Notes under the pieces: model-generated
Database searches by the model: none
What the model saw: the letters and a program-made list of their open reading frames with translations, nothing else
What the model was told of the DNA's origin: nothing
Made by a program: the position numbers and the translations under genes
Assembly (NCBI GenBank): GCA_023391175.1
Contig: JAEWBL010000701.1
Coordinates: 1 to 9,499 of the forward strand
Direction of reading: 5' to 3'
Source: Pseudomonadota bacterium
GTDB lineage: Bacteria > Pseudomonadota > Alphaproteobacteria > Rhizobiales > Xanthobacteraceae
Length of the DNA stretch: 9,499 bases
Shown here: positions 1 to 6,672 of the stretch, piece after piece
Layout: each line of letters opens with the position of its first letter
How positions within the stretch are numbered: position 1 is the first letter of the stretch

Positions 1-625
1 TGTCGATGGGCAGCTCGGCACCGCTGGAATAATAGGTATCCTCAATCAGCAGCGTCTGCGGGTCCAGCGGCAGCACATAGACGAAGCGATAGCCGTCGAT
101 CTGCTCGACCCGCGCGTCCATGATGAAAGGCCTGTGCAGGCCGTGCGGACGGGTGAGCTGGACCTCCTGGCCGAGGAACTTCTGGAAGCCGAGGTCGAGA
201 TGGCGGGACGAGACCGGGCCCCGGCCGTCGATGACCGCGCCCGCGTCGATGCGCTCGCCACCAGCCAGGACCACATGATCGGCCGCCACGTGGGCCACCT
301 TGGCGTTGAGGCGGATGGAGGGGTTGAGGCGTTCGTGCATCACCTGCGACAGCCGCTCGGAGGTGATGGTGCCGTAGTGGCCCTTGAGAATGCGGGAATA
401 GGCCGGGAAGTGCACGTCGTGCCCCATCCACACATGGGCGCGGAACGGGCTGAGGAAGGCATGCTGCATGCGGCCGAAATCGCTGGAATGATAGGACCAG
501 CTATGGTTGCCGCCCACGCTTTCGCCGGCCTCCAGCAGCAGCACGCGAACCCGGCTGCGCCGCTCGGCGATGCGGGCGGCGATCAGGCAATTGGCGAGCC
601 CGGCACCGACGAATACGATATCCAT
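1..625 (-). CDS. crtY: Lycopene beta-cyclase CrtY (5' part, truncated by window edge)
   Basis: This flavoprotein-type cyclase closes the beta-ionone rings of lycopene to give beta-carotene in carotenoid biosynthesis, probably at the cytoplasmic membrane. The visible 208 residues begin with a dinucleotide-binding fold, GAGLAN at residues 7-12, directly after the start ATG at 625. They continue with the family motif GGNHSW (38-43), a segment HVWMGHDVHFP (64-74), TITSERL (86-92), DGRGP (133-137), FQKFLGQE (147-154), PHGL.RPFIMDA (160-171), GYRFVYVLPL (178-187) and LLIEDTYY (192-199). These match CrtY cyclases in order and spacing. Family members are usually about 380-390 residues, so roughly the C-terminal half lies beyond position 1. 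The start fits because the nucleotide-binding strand follows at once; the upstream ribosome-binding sequence is weak. CrtY is usually encoded with other crt genes, which could continue to the left but are not visible. No frameshift is seen. Confidence 0.93.
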   Translation of the reverse strand, partial: MDIVFVGAGLANCLIAARIAERRSRVRVLLLEAGESVGGNHSWSYHSSDFGRMQHAFLSPFRAHVWMGHDVHFPAYSRILKGHYGTITSERLSQVMHERLNPSIRLNAKVAHVAADHVVLAGGERIDAGAVIDGRGPVSSRHLDLGFQKFLGQEVQLTRPHGLHRPFIMDARVEQIDGYRFVYVLPLDPQTLLIEDTYYSSGAELPID

Positions 626-853
626 GCCCGCCCCGTTCCCCTGGGTTGCGCCTCCTTGAAGCCGAATAGCTGTCGGCCGCACGCCTGTCACCCCCTGCGT
701 CAGGATGGATGCGGCCTGGTGCCGCTGCGACTCGCTCTCACTTGCGAGTGGCGCCGCCGAGACTTACCTCAACGGAGCACACTGCGCCGGCGAACAATCG
801 CCCGACCCGCGTGACGCCGGCAGGCACCTGCCCGACCCGGCCCGGGAGACATC
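626..853. other. Divergent intergenic region crtY / DUF983 gene
   Basis: These 228 nt separate two divergent start codons and must hold the promoters of both genes unless DUF983 is read from further upstream. I find no convincing -35/-10 pair on either strand. A small inverted repeat, CTCGC-N8-GCGAG, lies at about 731-748. The PpsR/CrtJ operator pattern TGT-N12-ACA, often seen near photosynthesis and carotenoid genes, was looked for and not found. A GGGAGA Shine-Dalgarno-like sequence at about 844-849 precedes the DUF983 start. Confidence 0.5.
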
Positions 854-1261
854 ATGAACGAAGAACATTGGCCGCGTCTCTCGCCCCTTTCGACGGGCGT
901 GAGGGGCCGCTGCCCCCGCTGCGGCGAGGGCCACCTCTTCAACGGCTTCCTGACGATTGCCCCGTCCTGCGAAGTCTGCGGGCTGGACTATTCCTTCGCC
1001 GATCCGGCGGACGGCCCGGCCTTCTTCGTCATGTGCTTCGCCTGCGTCCCGGCGGTGCTGTTCGCCATCTGGCTGGAGGTGGCCTTCCAGGCGCCCTACT
1101 GGGTTCACCTCGTCACCACGCTGCCCCTGCTGCTGCTCACCTGCATCCCGCCGCTGCGGCCGTTGAAGGGCTGGCTCGTGGCGAGCCAGTATTATTACAA
1201 GGCCGAGGAAGGCCGCCGCGTGATCACCCCGTCCGCCCCCGAGGGACGGACGGGCGCCTGA
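854..1261 (+). CDS. DUF983 family small membrane protein with two CxxC pairs
   Basis: A 135-residue protein of the DUF983 family; its biochemical function is not established. Two cysteine pairs, CPRC (20-23) and CEVC (39-42), flank the conserved GEGHLFNGFL stretch and look like a small zinc ribbon. Next come the conserved DPADGPAFF motif (about 50-57) and two hydrophobic segments (about 56-79 and 84-103), with a basic tail after the second. This is the expected layout: a cytoplasmic zinc-ribbon-like head followed by two transmembrane helices. The start at 854 is supported by GGGAGA about 5 nt upstream and by the N-terminal motif lying close to it. In many alphaproteobacteria DUF983 genes sit near cytochrome c oxidase assembly or NUDIX genes; here it stands alone between crtY and a TRAP operon, so context says nothing about its role. 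It ends 21 nt from the convergent end of dctM. Confidence 0.88.
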   Translation: MNEEHWPRLSPLSTGVRGRCPRCGEGHLFNGFLTIAPSCEVCGLDYSFADPADGPAFFVMCFACVPAVLFAIWLEVAFQAPYWVHLVTTLPLLLLTCIPPLRPLKGWLVASQYYYKAEEGRRVITPSAPEGRTGA

Positions 1262-1265
1262 TCCT

Positions 1266-1292
1266 CCTCAGCGTCCCCTGCCTCAGCGTCCC
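1266..1292. repeat. 12-bp direct duplication across the dctM stop codon
   Basis: The 12-mer CCTCAGCGTCCC occurs at 1266-1277 and again at 1281-1292, a 15-bp period. The period is a multiple of three, so on the minus strand the dctM stop TGA (1285-1283) is followed by a second in-frame TGA (1270-1268). It occupies most of the 21-nt convergent gap between the DUF983 gene and dctM. No hairpin plus T-run terminator is visible in this gap. Confidence 0.85.
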
Positions 1293-2689
1293 AGCCCCAT
1301 GGCGTGGGGCAGCCACAGGGTGAGGCCGGGGATGTAGGTGATCGCCAGCAACGCGATTATCAGCGGCACCAGCCACGGCAGGATGGCGATGGTGGTGCGC
1401 TCCACCGAGAGCTTCGCCACCCGCGCCAGCACGAACAGCACCATGCCAAGCGGCGGGTGCAAAAGCCCGATCATCAGGTTCAGCGTCATGATGAGCCCGA
1501 AATGGATCGGGTCGATGCCGAGCTTGAGCACGATGGGCAAAAGGATCGGCACCAGGATCGTGATGGCCGCGATGGTGTCGATGAAGCAGCCCACGAACAG
1601 GATGAGCAGATTGGCCAGCGCCAGGAACACCCACTTGTTCTGGGTGAAGCCGAGAATGGCGTCGGAGAGCATCTGCGCCGCCTGGCTCGCGGTGAGCAGC
1701 CACGCGAAGATGGACGCCGCGGTGACGATGAACAGCACCGAGGCCGTCGTCTCGATGGTGTCGAAGGTGGCCTTCGCCAGCGTCTTCAGCGTCATGGAGC
1801 GGTAGCGCACGAGGCCGAGGAACAGGGACCAGATCACCGCCGCCACCGCCGCCTCGGTGGGCGTGAACCAGCCGAGCGTCATGCCGCCAATGAGGATCAC
1901 TGGCGTCATCAGCGCCATGACGGCGGAGAAATCGAAATACCAATCGAGCGCCACGAGCACCGCGAGGGCGATGAGCACGGCCTGGTTGGTGGAAAGTCCA
2001 ACCGCCATCATCACATAGACCGCTGCCGGGAATGCGAGGACGATCACCACCTCGACGCCGGCCGACAGAAGCTTCCCCCATTCGAACGCCGCATCCGAGC
2101 CCCAGCCGTTGCGGCGGGCGAAATAGGCGACCGTCGCCATCATCAGCAGCGTCATCACCGCGCCGGGCACCACCCCGCCCAGGAACAGCGCGCCGATGGA
2201 GACGTTGGCCAGCATGCCGTAGATGACGAAGGGCAGGCTCGGCGGGATGATCGGCCCGAGCGTCGCCGAAGCAGCGGTGACGCCCACTGAGAATTCGGTG
2301 GAATAGCCATGATCCTTCATGGCCTTGATCTCGATGGTGCCGAGCCCGGCCGCATCGGCTATGGCGGTGCCGGACATGCCGGAGAAGATCACCGACCCGA
2401 TGATGTTCACCTGCCCCAGGCCCCCGCGCATCCAGCCCACCAGCGCCACCGCGAAGGCATAGATGCGCCCGGTGACGCCGGCGATGTTCATGAGGTTGCC
2501 GGCCAGGATGAAGAATGGCACCGCCAGAAGCGGAAAGCTCTCCACGCCGGCGATCATGCGCTGGGCGATGACCACGTCGGGCACCGAGCCGGTGACGAGA
2601 ATGTAGACCAGCGATGCCCCGGCCATGGCGATGGCCACCGGCACGCCGCAGAGCATGAGGAAGAGGAACCCGCCGATGAGCAGCCACAT
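1283..2689 (-). CDS. dctM: TRAP transporter large permease (DctM family)
   Basis: The large membrane subunit of a tripartite ATP-independent periplasmic transporter. It carries the ion-coupled translocation path for a substrate, usually a carboxylate, delivered by the DctP-type binding protein. The 468-residue protein is almost wholly hydrophobic. It shows the family signatures GVPVAIAMAGAS near the N-terminus, FPLLAVPFFILAGNLMN, the segment IFSGMSGTAIADAAGLGTIEI, LGPIIPPSLPFVIYG, WFTPTEAAVAAV, GCFIDTIAAITILVPILLPI and the C-terminal GLLHPPLGMVLFV. Typical members are about 425-440 residues; the excess lies mainly between the ARRNGWG segment and WFTPTEAA, where two extra hydrophobic stretches occur. 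Its ATG lies 3 nt after the dctQ stop. The Shine-Dalgarno AAGGGGGA (2697-2704) is inside the dctQ end, so translational coupling is likely. A tandem second stop follows the first. Confidence 0.96.
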   Translation of the reverse strand: MWLLIGGFLFLMLCGVPVAIAMAGASLVYILVTGSVPDVVIAQRMIAGVESFPLLAVPFFILAGNLMNIAGVTGRIYAFAVALVGWMRGGLGQVNIIGSVIFSGMSGTAIADAAGLGTIEIKAMKDHGYSTEFSVGVTAASATLGPIIPPSLPFVIYGMLANVSIGALFLGGVVPGAVMTLLMMATVAYFARRNGWGSDAAFEWGKLLSAGVEVVIVLAFPAAVYVMMAVGLSTNQAVLIALAVLVALDWYFDFSAVMALMTPVILIGGMTLGWFTPTEAAVAAVIWSLFLGLVRYRSMTLKTLAKATFDTIETTASVLFIVTAASIFAWLLTASQAAQMLSDAILGFTQNKWVFLALANLLILFVGCFIDTIAAITILVPILLPIVLKLGIDPIHFGLIMTLNLMIGLLHPPLGMVLFVLARVAKLSVERTTIAILPWLVPLIIALLAITYIPGLTLWLPHAMGLGR

Positions 2690-2692
2690 GGC

Positions 2693-3274
2693 TCAGTCCC
2701 CCTTGTGATCGAAAGTGCCCTCGAACGCCTCGGGGCGTTCGAGCACGCTGTAGCCGCGGCGGATGTTGCCGATGGCGACCTGAACCGAGCGGATCAGCAT
2801 CATCACGAAGCCGAACAGGACCGCGTAGTAGACGACGCTCTTCGGCGCATCGACCATCACCATCGGCTCGTCGCCCACGAGCGCGATGTAGCGCACGAGC
2901 AGCCACACGCCGTAGGCGATGAAGCCGGTGCGCACGAGGTCCACGAACAGCGAGAGCACGTGCCCGGCCGGTGCCGGCAGGAAGCGGTAGATGAGGTCCA
3001 CCTGGATGTGCCGGGAGAGCCGCACGCACATGGCTGCGCCAATGAACACCACCGCCACGAGGCAATAGGTGGCGAGTTCCTCGGTCCACGAGAAGCTGTC
3101 GTTGAGGACGTAGCGGGTGAAGAACTGGGTGAAAACCAGCCCCGCCATGATCCAGAAGATCGCCAGGGTGATCCAGTCCTCGAAGGCGTAGCCGGAGAGG
3201 TCCACCTCCTCCTGCTGCTCGAACGTATGGGCGAGTTCCTCGCCGGTGACGCGGGTGTGGACTTCTTGGGCCAT
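2693..3274 (-). CDS. dctQ: TRAP transporter small permease (DctQ family)
   Basis: The small four-helix membrane subunit of the TRAP transporter, which pairs with DctM and helps dock the binding protein. From the ATG at 3274 it is 193 residues: a charged cytoplasmic N-terminus (to about 32), a first hydrophobic segment from WITLAIF, then the family signature RYVLNDSFSWTEELA (54-68), a second segment followed by RLSRHIQVDL, and two further hydrophobic segments (GFIAYGVWLLVRYIAL and SVVYYAVLFGFVMMLI). The order and length fit DctQ. An in-frame ATG at 3337 would add 21 residues, but that start lies in the arm of a REP-like palindrome and the added residues do not look like DctQ, so 3274 is preferred. 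Neither start has a strong Shine-Dalgarno. The gene lies 212 nt after dctP and 3 nt before dctM. Confidence 0.92.
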   Translation of the reverse strand: MAQEVHTRVTGEELAHTFEQQEEVDLSGYAFEDWITLAIFWIMAGLVFTQFFTRYVLNDSFSWTEELATYCLVAVVFIGAAMCVRLSRHIQVDLIYRFLPAPAGHVLSLFVDLVRTGFIAYGVWLLVRYIALVGDEPMVMVDAPKSVVYYAVLFGFVMMLIRSVQVAIGNIRRGYSVLERPEAFEGTFDHKGD

Positions 3275-3335
3275 GAAGGGGTCCGGGCTGGGGGGTGCAC
3301 AAATGAATCGGACGAGGCACGGTCTTCCGCTCGCC

Positions 3336-3358
3336 ATCCCCCGGCTTGTCCGGGGGAT
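3336..3358. repeat. REP-like palindrome, copy 1 (in dctP-dctQ spacer)
   Basis: A perfect 9-bp inverted repeat: ATCCCCCGG (3336-3344), loop CTTGT (3345-3349), CCGGGGGAT (3350-3358). The conceptual reading through it on the plus strand, PRLVRGIH, is one I recognise as typical of a palindrome dispersed in many alphaproteobacterial genomes. It lies between the stop of dctP and the start of dctQ and is transcribed within the operon, where it can form a strong RNA hairpin. Confidence 0.85.
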
Positions 3359-3415
3359 CCACGTCTCGGCGAAAGCTGAGCCTCAGGCCCGAGAACCGAC
3401 CGAGCAGCGGCGCGG

Positions 3416-3438
3416 ATGCCCCGGACAAGCCGGGGCAT
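3416..3438. repeat. REP-like palindrome, copy 2, inverted relative to copy 1
   Basis: A perfect 9-bp inverted repeat: ATGCCCCGG (3416-3424), loop ACAAG (3425-3429), CCGGGGCAT (3430-3438). The loop is the reverse complement of the copy 1 loop, and the outer ATCC/GGAT flanks also match, so the copies are inverted, with 57 nt between them. Each copy can fold alone or the pair can fold into one long hairpin. This resembles the paired REP arrangement (BIME) of enterobacteria, although the sequence family differs. Confidence 0.85.
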
Positions 3439-3486
3439 GACGAACCTGGAAGGGGATGGTGACGCGGGAGCGGACCCCGCCCCGCC

Positions 3487-4488
3487 TCACATGTTGCTCT
3501 TGATGGCCTGGATGCGGTCCCAGTCGGCCTTGCGATAGCCGAAGCTCTCGAAGGTGATGTTCTTCATCACCGTGTCGCGGAAGTCGGCCGTGTCCACCTC
3601 GACCACGGTGAGGCCCTTCTGCTTGAAGATGTCGAGCAGTTCTTTCTCCCGCTGCGCCACCTCGGCCGTGGCCTTGGCGGCCGCCTCCTGGGTGACCTCG
3701 GTGAAGATCTTCTGGTCCTCGGGCGAGAGCTTCTTCCACAGGCTGCCGGAGATGATGGTGTTGAGATGGTCCACGATGTGGCCCGTCAGCACGATGTTCT
3801 TCTGCACCTCGTAGAACTTCTTCGCCTCGATCGTGGTAAGCGGGTTCTCCTGCGCATCCACCGTGCCGTTCTGGAGCGCGAGATAGACCTCGGCAAAGGC
3901 GATGGGGGTGATGTTGGCGCCGCAGGCCTTCGGCATGGCGAGATAGGCCGGAGCATCCGGCACGCGGATCTTGAGACCCTTCATCTCGGCGCAGGTCTTG
4001 AACGGCTTGTTGGAGGTGGACTGGCGCACGCCGTAATAGGTCACTGCGACGATGTGGTTGCCGGTCTTGTCCTCATAGCCCTTGGCGAGATCCTTGAAGA
4101 CGTCGCTCTTGGCATAAGCGAGCAGATGGTCTGCGTCGCGGAAGGTGTAAGGATAATAGGTAACGCCGATAGGCGGATAGGCCTTTCCGGCAAAGCTCGA
4201 GCCGGAGATGATCATGTCCACGGTGCCGAGCGTCAGGCCCTGGTTGATATCGCTCTCCTTGCCGAGCTGCGAGGAGGGATAGACATCGATCTGGTAACGC
4301 CCGTTGGTGCGCTTGGCGATTTCGCCGGCCGCCCAGACCGAAGCGGTGTGGAACGGCTCGGACGGCTCATAGACATGCGCCCACTTGAGCTTGGTCTGGG
4401 CGCTGGCCGGCCCGCCGAAGGTGAAGGCAGCCGCAAGGGCAAGAGGCAGGGCTAGCGCGGCCGCAAGGCCACGGCGACGGTCGATCAT
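3487..4488 (-). CDS. dctP: TRAP transporter periplasmic solute-binding protein (DctP family)
   Basis: Captures the substrate in the periplasm and delivers it to DctQM. A Sec signal peptide is clear: basic MIDRRR, then an alanine/leucine core, with probable cleavage after the ASA that precedes QTKLKWAHV. The mature protein shows the DctP pattern: YPSSQLGKESDINQGLTLGTVDM; YYGVRQSTSNKPF with one conserved arginine; then KGLKIRVPDAPAYL with the second arginine exactly 20 residues later. It continues with PIAFAEVYLALQNGTVDAQENPL and EVQKNIVLTGH. The two arginines correspond to Arg127 and Arg147 of SiaP, the second being the carboxylate clamp, so an organic anion substrate is expected but its identity is not shown. 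The start is set at ATG 4488 and not at the TTG directly before it, because GGAGGAG (4493-4499) is too close to the TTG. The protein is 333 residues, normal for the family. Confidence 0.96.
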   Translation of the reverse strand: MIDRRRGLAAALALPLALAAAFTFGGPASAQTKLKWAHVYEPSEPFHTASVWAAGEIAKRTNGRYQIDVYPSSQLGKESDINQGLTLGTVDMIISGSSFAGKAYPPIGVTYYPYTFRDADHLLAYAKSDVFKDLAKGYEDKTGNHIVAVTYYGVRQSTSNKPFKTCAEMKGLKIRVPDAPAYLAMPKACGANITPIAFAEVYLALQNGTVDAQENPLTTIEAKKFYEVQKNIVLTGHIVDHLNTIISGSLWKKLSPEDQKIFTEVTQEAAAKATAEVAQREKELLDIFKQKGLTVVEVDTADFRDTVMKNITFESFGYRKADWDRIQAIKSNM

Positions 4489-4492
4489 CAAT

Positions 4493-4499
4493 CTCCTCC
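4493..4499 (-). promoter_or_regulatory. Strong Shine-Dalgarno of dctP
   Basis: Reads GGAGGAG on the minus strand, 4 nt before ATG 4488 (6 nt if only the GGAGG core is counted). The TTG at 4491 would leave a 1-nt gap, so this site decides the start. It is much stronger than the sites before dctQ, which fits high expression of a binding protein relative to its membrane partners. Confidence 0.8.
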
Positions 4500-4594
4500 C
4501 ACACGGAATGCGGCGTCTTTGTCCGCTTGGTGCGATGCGGCGTGTTCCGGCCGGCTAAATCGTTTTGATCCGCGGCCGGATGCCGCTCTGCCCC

Positions 4595-4622
4595 ATGGTA
4601 CTCGGTCCAAAGCGCGGGGCAA
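4595..4622 (-). promoter_or_regulatory. Putative sigma70-like promoter of dctPQM
   Basis: On the minus strand TTGCCC (4622-4617) and TACCAT (4600-4595) are separated by 16 nt, each matching four of six consensus bases, and lie about 107 nt before the dctP start. A perfect 8-bp palindrome TGTCGACA (4629-4636) and a looser CACAC-N13-GTGTG repeat (4642-4664) lie just upstream of the -35 and could be operator sites. This is the only usable promoter-like pair I found in the 194-nt gap after amiC; the match is weak. Confidence 0.3.
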
Positions 4623-4682
4623 GGCTCATGTCGACACGAGTCACACTTGCGCGCCTGACGTGTGCAGGGATGTGGCGCCCGT

Positions 4683-5993
4683 CTAGCGGGCCGGAGTGGA
4701 TGCGCCCTCCCCCGCCACCTCATGCCCCCCGCTTCCCTTCTGCGCGAAGAACTGCGTGACAGCGGTGGCGATGGCTCCGGCCATGCGGTCGCGGCCGGCT
4801 TCGGAGGTGAGCTGTTTCAGATCGTCGGGGCTCGACATGTAGCCGAGTTCCACCAGCACCGACGGCACGTCATGGGCACGCAGCACGCGGAAGCCGGCGG
4901 ATTTGAGCGGCGTCCCATGCAGCCGCGTCGCGCCCTTCATGCTGCCGACCAGGGTGCGGGCGAACAGCGCGGAGAAATTGCGCGTCTCCCGCCAGGCGAG
5001 ATCCACGAGGATGCCGGCAACCTCGTCGGTCTCGTCGGAGAGATCGACGCCGGCGATGAGGTCCGCCTTGTTCTCCTTGTCGGCCAGATGGGCCGACTCT
5101 GCATCGCTGGCCGTCTCCGACAGGGTGTAGACGCTGGCACCGCGCGCCCTGCCGTCGCCGCGGGCGAGCGCGTCCGCATGGATGGAAATGAACAGGTCCG
5201 CTCGGTTGGCGCGGGCGATACGGACCCGCTCGCCGAGCGGGATGAAGGTGTCGGTGGAGCGCGTCAGCACCACGCGATACCCGCCGGCTTTTTCCAGCCG
5301 GTCGCGCAATGCGAGGGCGGTTTCCAGCACGATGGTCTTTTCGACGAAGGCCGAATAGCCGGAGGTGCCGGAATCGATCCCGCCATGGCCGGGATCGATG
5401 ACGATGACCGGGCGCGTGTCGCCGGCCTGCGGCGTTTCGACGGGCGTCGTCGGTAGCGCGGTGCGCTGCTCGGCCTCGGTGGCGATGGAGCGGGCGAACG
5501 CGTCCGGGTCGACCTTGACCAGATCGACCACCAGACGGGCGGGCTGGTCGTCCACCGCGTCCAGCACGAACGCCTTGTCGATGGCGACCGGGCCGGACAC
5601 CTCCAGAACCATGCGCGCCTTGCCCGGCGCAAAGACGCCGAATCGGTAGGCCGTCACCAGTCCCCGGCGCAACTGGCTCGCTTCCGGCTTCAGGGCAAAG
5701 GTCACGTCGGGCAGATCGAGAATCACCCGGGGCGGGTTGGCCAGGGTAAATGCGCGGAAAGACGGCGCACGGTCGAGATCGACGACGAGGCGCGTGCGCT
5801 TCGCGTCCCCGGCGAGGCGAGCCTCCCGCGCCACCGCCGGTGCGGCCGTTTCCCCCTGCGCCCGAGCAGGCCCCGTTCCGAACGCCGAAAAAACGAACAA
5901 GAGCAGGAAAGCGGCAATTCGGGCCGTCATCCGCAGATGGGCGGACGTATGGAGAACGGACAAGGCGGCGGGCCCGGGCCGGCGTCGCATCAT
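4683..5993 (-). CDS. amiC: N-acetylmuramoyl-L-alanine amidase with AMIN domain (AmiC-like)
   Basis: A zinc-dependent periplasmic hydrolase that cleaves the amide between N-acetylmuramic acid and the stem peptide, allowing daughter cells to separate. Residues about 22-45 form a signal peptide (hydrophobic IAAFLLLFVFSAF, then ARA before Q46). An AMIN domain (about 55-160), which targets the septum or peptidoglycan, is followed by a linker and the Amidase_3 domain (about 195-418). The domain shows DPGHGG with zinc ligand His203, VEKT with Glu218, SIHADA with His272, and VLVELGYMSS with catalytic Glu382. An insertion of about 55 residues after SIHADA fits the autoinhibitory helix region of AmiC-type enzymes. 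Start choice: ATG 5993 has GGTGAG 6 nt upstream, while ATG 5930 (Met22) gives a more typical signal peptide but no clear ribosome site. The gene is divergent from rne, as is common in alphaproteobacteria. Confidence 0.93.
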   Translation of the reverse strand: MMRRRPGPAALSVLHTSAHLRMTARIAAFLLLFVFSAFGTGPARAQGETAAPAVAREARLAGDAKRTRLVVDLDRAPSFRAFTLANPPRVILDLPDVTFALKPEASQLRRGLVTAYRFGVFAPGKARMVLEVSGPVAIDKAFVLDAVDDQPARLVVDLVKVDPDAFARSIATEAEQRTALPTTPVETPQAGDTRPVIVIDPGHGGIDSGTSGYSAFVEKTIVLETALALRDRLEKAGGYRVVLTRSTDTFIPLGERVRIARANRADLFISIHADALARGDGRARGASVYTLSETASDAESAHLADKENKADLIAGVDLSDETDEVAGILVDLAWRETRNFSALFARTLVGSMKGATRLHGTPLKSAGFRVLRAHDVPSVLVELGYMSSPDDLKQLTSEAGRDRMAGAIATAVTQFFAQKGSGGHEVAGEGASTPAR

Positions 5994-6533
5994 CGAAATC
6001 TCACCCTCGTGCTGGTCCGCTTCGGCGTGCTTCCAGAGCGGGCCACAGGAGAGGGGCAGGCATAAGGCGGCGGGTGTAAACGAGCCGTTGACGGAGCGTT
6101 ATAGCCGTCCGGCGCGAGGTTCGGGACGCATGATCCTTGCCAAGCGGGAAGTCGGGCGGGTAAGAAGGGGACCGTACACAGTTCGCGTTCCGGAACAGGC
6201 TCTTCGGCCCCGGTTGCCGCGGCTGCCGCTGGGCGTGTCGGGAATTCAGGCGGGTCGCCGCGCATGCGACAGCCCGGAATCAAGGCATCCCCAATTGCCG
6301 ATGGCGGCACCCTCAGGGACGAACCCCCGTCACCGAGGACCCTTTCAGCAAGCGCCCAAGCGGCGCGGGCGGCATGCCTCGAAACCAGCTTCGCCGATGG
6401 TCCGCGAGGGGACGATCTGGGGAATCGGGCGAGTGTGTACCGTGGCCGGAACGAGGCGCCCGCCTCCGCCCCGGCCTGAACCCTTCATCGAGGAGCGGGT
6501 AGCCGAGGGCATGGAATTTTTTCCGCACGACAT

Positions 6534-6548
6534 GCGCGCTGAGCGCGC
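6534..6548 (+). other. GC-only stem-loop in rne upstream region
   Basis: GCGCGCT-G-AGCGCGC is a near-perfect 15-nt palindrome; as RNA it folds as GCGCG, loop CTGAG, CGCGC. It follows the T6 run at 6517-6522 by 11 nt, so it is not placed as a terminator for plus-strand transcription. It may be part of the rne leader or a DNA-binding site. Confidence 0.5.
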
Positions 6549-6630
6549 TTCCGTGTGCCCCGCCCCCGAGCGTGCGAGCGACGCGCTTGGGCGTACCTGC
6601 GCCTCCCCTTCTTCCTCACGTCATCACATC

Positions 6631-6649
6631 CGGCGCCAGAACGGCGTCG
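6631..6649 (+). other. Leader stem-loop 1 of rne
   Basis: CGGCGCC (6631-6637), loop AGAAC (6638-6642), GGCGTCG (6643-6649): seven pairs with one G-U as RNA. It lies 72 nt before the rne start. Its position just upstream of the start makes it a candidate for RNase E autoregulation, which is inferred from E. coli and not shown here. Confidence 0.5.
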
Positions 6650-6672
6650 CGGCAGCGCCCGCAGGGGTCGAG

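Noticed and set aside
134..814. Plus-strand frame antisense to crtY
   Set aside because: The minus strand here encodes CrtY motifs in the right order; the plus-strand product shows none.
1224..3428. A 734-codon minus-strand frame covering dctM and dctQ out of frame
   Set aside because: It is rich in His, Arg and Gly, has no domain pattern, and is fully overlapped by two genes with strong family motifs.
3487..4488. Naming the TRAP system as a sialic acid transporter (SiaP)
   Set aside because: Both key arginines are conserved, but they occur in TRAP proteins for many carboxylates, and no sialic acid catabolic genes are nearby.
5928..5993. Twin-arginine signal on AmiC
   Set aside because: E. 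coli AmiA and AmiC use Tat, but the RRR here is far from the hydrophobic core and lacks the S-R-R-x-F-L-K pattern.
6181..6196. LexA box suggested by GTTC repeats
   Set aside because: The alphaproteobacterial LexA pattern is GTTC-N7-GTTC; here the two GTTC are 2 nt apart, and the palindrome GTTCCGGAAC does not fit.
6472..6522. Intrinsic terminator ending in the T6 run
   Set aside because: The upstream stem is short and interrupted (CGGC..ACCC / GGGT.GCCG) and lies 11 nt from the T-run, so it is too weak to call.
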